The notes beneath the pieces were generated by a model. The model saw only the letters and a list, made by a program, of their open reading frames with translations. It was not told where the DNA came from and ran no database searches. A stretch of DNA of 58,472 nt from contig NZ_LT799418.1 of NCBI RefSeq assembly GCF_900162725.1, forward strand, positions 1,144,012-1,202,483. Reading direction: 5' to 3'. The DNA is from Parabacteroides sp. Marseille-P3160 (GTDB lineage Bacteria > Bacteroidota > Bacteroidia > Bacteroidales > Tannerellaceae). Positions 54,643 through 58,472 of this stretch are shown in pieces. Numbering within the stretch: the first letter of the stretch is position 1; every line of letters starts with the position of its first letter. The position numbers and the translations under genes are program-made.

Positions 54643-54872
54643 TGCGTTTTCTAACCTTATGAAAATGAGAATATAATGGAAAATACATAAGATAAAATAG
54701 ATCAGGAGTTCATTATTCCGGTTTATTCTTGGATAAAAGCTTCGATATGGAGTGTTTTTGTGAAAAAGGAGACTTGATGTCATCACGAGTCTAACTATGT
54801 TTCCCTATAAATTAGTAAATAATATAAAAAAAATGAATCCGTATGTTAACTGCTATCGGACCACCCATAGCG

Positions 54873-54886
54873 CGTGTTCGCACACA
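54873..54886. promoter_or_regulatory. Operator-like palindrome, proximal copy
   Basis: CGTGTTCGCACACA, 12 of 14 bases identical to the distal copy, directly before the -33 box of the predicted susC promoter. It is likely a regulator site for the susC/susD operon; the regulator is not in this window. Confidence 0.5.
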
Positions 54887-54916
54887 TTGTAAGTGTATGT
54901 ATATTAAACTATTTTG
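54887..54916 (+). promoter_or_regulatory. Predicted promoter of susC/susD
   Basis: TTG (54887-54889) and CTATTTTG (54909-54916, near TAnnTTTG) with a spacer of about 19 bases; the ATG is at 54954. Confidence 0.45.
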
Positions 54917-54953
54917 ATTGAGAATTTATTTTAATAACCAAAAAAGCTGTATT

Positions 54954-57900
54954 ATGATAAAAACGTATTTATGTAAGTTTCTTTCACCATGTATCTTGGT
55001 CTGTGCCTTTTTATTTTCTAATCTATCCATAGTAGATATGAAGGCCCAATCAAGTCAAATTATTACAGGAATCGTGAAGGATGAGGCTGGCGAGCCTCTA
55101 ATTGGTGTGAATGTAGTCGAGAAAGGGACTACGAGAGGTACTTTAACCGATTTGGATGGAAAGTATTCTTTGGAAACTTCCGGAAGAAATGTGGTTTTGA
55201 CCTTCTCTTATATCGGATACCTATCTCAGGATGTTCCTTTGGGAAATAAGACGGAAATGAATGCCGTACTGAAAGAGGATATTCAGAATCTGGAAGAAGT
55301 GGTCGTGATCGGTTACGGCACAGCCAGGAAAAAGGATTTAACCGGTTCTATTTCTTCCATCCGTACGGAAAAAATGGAATCGGAAGCCCCACGCTCTGTT
55401 CAGGACTTGCTACGTGCCAATGCGGCAGGTATGAATATCGGGCTGGCAACGAGTGCAAAGGGTGATGCCGATTTACAAATTAGAGGAAGAGGGACCTTGA
55501 AAGCAGGAGGAAGCCCGTTAAATGTGGTGGATGGAGTTATTTTCGACGGTACTTTTGCCGATATCAATCCGAATGATATCTTGTCCATCGATATCTTAAA
55601 AGATGCGAGTTCGGCGGCTGTTTATGGAGCCAAGGCTGCAAATGGAGTGGTTCTTATCACAACCAAGAAGGGACAATCCGGTAAACCACGCATTTCCTTT
55701 AATGCCAATATGGGATTTGTCGAAAATGCGAATATGCCCAGGGTGATGAATGCTTCTGAATTTCTGGACTACCGTTATGATTATGAGATCGGGAAAAGAA
55801 CCAGCGATTATTTGGCTAAATATCCGCAAATGTTTGTTGATCCCCGGAAATTGGATGGCGTGAATCAATTGGATTGGTATAATTACGATCAAGGGAAGCC
55901 GGTTAGTTCTGTTACGGAAGAACAATTGCTTGGCACTTGGCTCTCCCGCCTGGAACTGAAAACTCCTGAAATTAATAATTATTTGGCTAACCGGATTACC
56001 GATTGGCAGGACTTGGTCTTCCAAAAAGGTTTTCAACAAGATTATACGGCGAGCATTTCGAACCGGAACGATAATCTATCCTATTATTGGTCGTTAGGTT
56101 ATACGGATCGGGAAGGGATTGTTGTCGGTAACCAGTTTAAGAATATCCGTTCCCGATTGAATCTGGAATCAAAGATTACAAATTTCCTGAAAGTCGGATT
56201 AAATGCCAACTTCGCTTCACGTGACGAGGGTTTTTTGCAGGCGGACTGGGGGCAGTCGAGCGTTATTTCCCCTTATGGCTCCAACAATATGGACGATCCG
56301 GAAAGCCCTTATCAAAGACTCCCAACTGGTGATGTTACTCCTGTGAACCCTTTTTATGATAATACCTACCGGGATCGGTTGAATACTTACAATACCCTTA
56401 ATGCCAATGTTTATGCTATTGTAACATTGCCTTATGGGTTCGAATATCAAGTAAATTATACACCTTCCTTTACCTACCAGGAGTATTATAACCATGAATC
56501 ATCCCACAATGTCGAGTGGGCGGCTAAGGGAGGTAATTCGGAGCGCCGCCTCGAAAAAACATTTAACTGGCAAGTGGATAACATTATCCGTTGGAAAAAG
56601 GAATTCAATAATATCCATAAGTTTGAAGTGACTTTGTTGCAGAATGCAGAAAAAGGGCAGTTTTGGAAAACCGTGGCGAAAGCATCCAATTATAGCCCGA
56701 GCGATGTGTTAGGTTATCACCGCTTGCAGGCCGGAACAGTTCCACTTGTCGAAAGCGATGATACTTATAAAACAGGTGACGCCCTAATGGGCCGTGTTTA
56801 TTATTCTTTGGAGGATAAATATATGGTGACGGCTTCTGTACGTCGGGATGGTTTTTCGGCTTTTGGGTTGAAGAATCCAAGAGCTACCTTTCCGGCTGTT
56901 GCTCTCGGTTGGGTATTTACTTCGGAAGAGTTTATGAAAAAGACAGAGAATTGGTTGAATTACTGTAAGTTACGTCTGTCTTGGGGAAAAAATGGGAATA
57001 GAGATTTGTCTGATCAATATACGGCATTATCCGATATGACTTCTGGCTTGCATCCGTATATCGACCAGAATGGGAATATCTATCTATCTTCCCAGTTATA
57101 TGTAAATAGGATGGCAAATGCCGGATTAAAATGGGAAAGTAAGGCAGCCTATAACCTCGGATTGGATTTTTCTTTGTTCAAGGATATTTTGTCCGGATCG
57201 GTTGAGGTTTATACGGCGACAACACATGATTTACTGGTTGACCGTGCTTTGCCTGAAATTATCGGATTTAACAGTGTGGCTGCCAATTTGGGAGAACTTC
57301 GGAATAAAGGCTTTGAATTAAGTCTTACCGGCAATATTATAAATCGGGAAAATTTCGGTTGGAGCGCTTCCGGAAATTTCTCCTTAAATCGCCGGGAGAT
57401 TAAGAAGTTATACGGGGATATGGTGGATGTAAAGGATGCCGATGGAAATGTTATCGGCCAGAAAGAGGCGGACGATATAAAGAACAAATGGTTTATCGGA
57501 CAGGATCCCGACCGTATATGGGATTATGAACGGATCGGTGTATGGCAATTAGGCGAAGAGACTGAAGCTGCAAAATATGGCTGCCAACCGGGTGATTTCA
57601 AATATAAGGATCAAAACGGCGACGGTGTGATGACAAATGATGACAAAGTCTTTTTGAAATATACCACACCCCGTTTTCGTTGGACTTTACGCAATGATTT
57701 TACTTTCTATAAGGACTTTAGTTTTTCTTTTATGCTGTATTCCTATTGGGGACAGTACAACCGGTTTAACCGGGCTGCCAATAATTCCAACTTCCCTGAT
57801 CGTGCAACGGATTATGAACAGCCTCGCTGGACACCGGAAAATCCGATTAACGACTATGCCCGTATTGGCTCGAAGAATATAGGAAACAATTATGTGGACC

Positions 57901-58136
57901 AATCATTTATTCGTCTGGAAAACATTACTGCTTCCTATAATGTGCCGTCTAAGTTTCTGAAAAGATTTGCCGTTCAGAATATGCGTTTATCTTTCAGTAT
58001 TAGGAATGTTGCTCTCTGGGCACCCCATTGGAAGTTGGGAGATCCGGAATCCTGGTATAAAGATTCAAACAATAATATTTCGGAGTTCAGGCCTACGCCG
58101 CGTACATATAATCTAAGCGTTAATTTCACTTTATAA
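54954..58136 (+). CDS. SusC/RagA-family TonB-linked outer-membrane transporter
   Basis: A 1060-residue TonB-dependent oligosaccharide or peptide transporter. A signal peptide (about 1-32, ending MKAQ) precedes a CarboxypepD_reg-like domain (about 37-112, ITGIVKDEAGEPLIGVNVVE). The SusC signature NLEEVVVIGYGTARKKDLTG, a plug (SIDILKDASSAAVYGAKAAN, GVVLITTKKG) and the barrel follow, ending SVNFTL. No STN domain is present, so it does not signal directly to an anti-sigma factor by itself. It is coupled to a SusD gene 17 bases later. The substrate cannot be told from this gene. The ATG at 54954 is preferred because the signal peptide starts there. Confidence 0.93.
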   Translation: MIKTYLCKFLSPCILVCAFLFSNLSIVDMKAQSSQIITGIVKDEAGEPLIGVNVVEKGTTRGTLTDLDGKYSLETSGRNVVLTFSYIGYLSQDVPLGNKTEMNAVLKEDIQNLEEVVVIGYGTARKKDLTGSISSIRTEKMESEAPRSVQDLLRANAAGMNIGLATSAKGDADLQIRGRGTLKAGGSPLNVVDGVIFDGTFADINPNDILSIDILKDASSAAVYGAKAANGVVLITTKKGQSGKPRISFNANMGFVENANMPRVMNASEFLDYRYDYEIGKRTSDYLAKYPQMFVDPRKLDGVNQLDWYNYDQGKPVSSVTEEQLLGTWLSRLELKTPEINNYLANRITDWQDLVFQKGFQQDYTASISNRNDNLSYYWSLGYTDREGIVVGNQFKNIRSRLNLESKITNFLKVGLNANFASRDEGFLQADWGQSSVISPYGSNNMDDPESPYQRLPTGDVTPVNPFYDNTYRDRLNTYNTLNANVYAIVTLPYGFEYQVNYTPSFTYQEYYNHESSHNVEWAAKGGNSERRLEKTFNWQVDNIIRWKKEFNNIHKFEVTLLQNAEKGQFWKTVAKASNYSPSDVLGYHRLQAGTVPLVESDDTYKTGDALMGRVYYSLEDKYMVTASVRRDGFSAFGLKNPRATFPAVALGWVFTSEEFMKKTENWLNYCKLRLSWGKNGNRDLSDQYTALSDMTSGLHPYIDQNGNIYLSSQLYVNRMANAGLKWESKAAYNLGLDFSLFKDILSGSVEVYTATTHDLLVDRALPEIIGFNSVAANLGELRNKGFELSLTGNIINRENFGWSASGNFSLNRREIKKLYGDMVDVKDADGNVIGQKEADDIKNKWFIGQDPDRIWDYERIGVWQLGEETEAAKYGCQPGDFKYKDQNGDGVMTNDDKVFLKYTTPRFRWTLRNDFTFYKDFSFSFMLYSYWGQYNRFNRAANNSNFPDRATDYEQPRWTPENPINDYARIGSKNIGNNYVDQSFIRLENITASYNVPSKFLKRFAVQNMRLSFSIRNVALWAPHWKLGDPESWYKDSNNNISEFRPTPRTYNLSVNFTL

Positions 58137-58153
58137 TCTAAAATCGAGAAAAT

Positions 58154-58472
58154 ATGAAACTAAAAAACATATATAAAAGAATTATTATTTTAACCGCTAT
58201 TGCTCCTTTCCTTTGCAGTTGCGGAAGTGATTGGTTGGATCCGAAGCCTCTCTCCTTTTATGAACCCGGAGTCGCCTTATCGAATGCCGATGGCCTGTAT
58301 TCCGCTATAACCGCATGTGAACGTAACATGCGCCATGAGTATTTTGGGGATGGTGCTCCTATCCTGACGGAAATGATTCAATCGGAAGTAGCGGTCGAAG
58401 GTACAACTGATAAAGCCGGGCCACAAATGAACATGGATATTTCCCTTTTGCCTGATGCTAGCCTGAATGATG
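58154..58472 (+). CDS. SusD/RagB-family lipoprotein, cut by window edge
   Basis: The first 106 codons of a SusD homologue, the surface lipoprotein lid of the SusC transporter. A lipoprotein signal (LTAIAPFLCSCGSDWLDPKP, Cys near residue 24) is followed by the typical start of the mature protein and the first helix of the TPR-like fold (NADGLYSAITACERNMRHEY). It follows susC by 17 bases, as in polysaccharide utilisation loci. The 3' part is outside the window. Confidence 0.9.
   Translation, partial: MKLKNIYKRIIILTAIAPFLCSCGSDWLDPKPLSFYEPGVALSNADGLYSAITACERNMRHEYFGDGAPILTEMIQSEVAVEGTTDKAGPQMNMDISLLPDASLND

Larger units (their letters stand above)
54304..54953. other. Intergenic region upstream of susC
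   Basis: A 650-base gap. 54365-54541 is richer in G+C and carries a 57-codon open frame and an overlapping frame (54289-54507); neither resembles a protein I know, and decay of an older gene is possible. The rest is AT-rich and contains two copies of a palindromic motif (54629-54642, 54873-54886) and the susC promoter. No sigma/anti-sigma or hybrid two-component regulator gene lies here. Confidence 0.5.

Overview
The window reads as chromosome of a member of the Bacteroidales, most like Parabacteroides or Bacteroides. The grounds are the TAnnTTTG -7 promoter boxes (often with a TTTG-like -33 box), a SusC/SusD pair, a Bacteroidetes-type LptD, an S16 protein with a long Ala/Lys tail, and the scarcity of Shine-Dalgarno sites outside a few genes. 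The genus is inference.

Bases 1-13.6 kb hold branched-chain amino acid synthesis: ilvD (cut by the window edge), ilvB, ilvN, an acyl-ACP thioesterase and ilvC, then leuA, leuC, leuD, a citramalate-synthase-like LeuA paralogue, mgsA and leuB. A 25-codon leader peptide rich in Leu and Ile codons, with mutually exclusive antiterminator and terminator helices, precedes leuA. This is a ribosome-mediated attenuator. From 13.6 to 29.9 kb lie ordinary host genes: a TPR protein, rpsP, a lipid kinase, a 2-hydroxyacid dehydrogenase, two tandem membrane metallophosphoesterases, a beta-barrel/lipoprotein pair, a secreted GH2 beta-galactosidase with a secreted nitroreductase, and an outer-membrane beta-barrel receptor.

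Bases 29929-50010 are an integrated element of about 20 kb, bounded by a 19-bp direct repeat and lodged at the 3' end of tRNA-Arg(CCG). It has a tyrosine recombinase, an excisionase-like HTH protein, a DUF1376-like protein plus DnaB helicase, a small terminase, an HK97-gp10-like protein and an intact 1411-residue tape measure protein. On the opposite strand lie an XRE repressor, an ORF6N antirepressor-like protein, a small HD alarmone-hydrolase-like protein and a DUF2971 protein. A right arm of small unknown genes includes two paralogous pairs and a structured inter-paralogue RNA. No large terminase, portal, capsid protease, major capsid, sheath/major tail protein or lysis gene is seen. It is therefore either a phage satellite or a prophage reduced by precise deletion. 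The repressor region has divergent promoters with matching 16-bp operator-like sites.

To the right of the tRNA are ung, lptD, an HD phosphohydrolase and the start of a polysaccharide-utilisation-type susC/susD pair, preceded by two copies of a palindromic operator-like motif. Function calls rest on motif recognition by eye; no database search was run.
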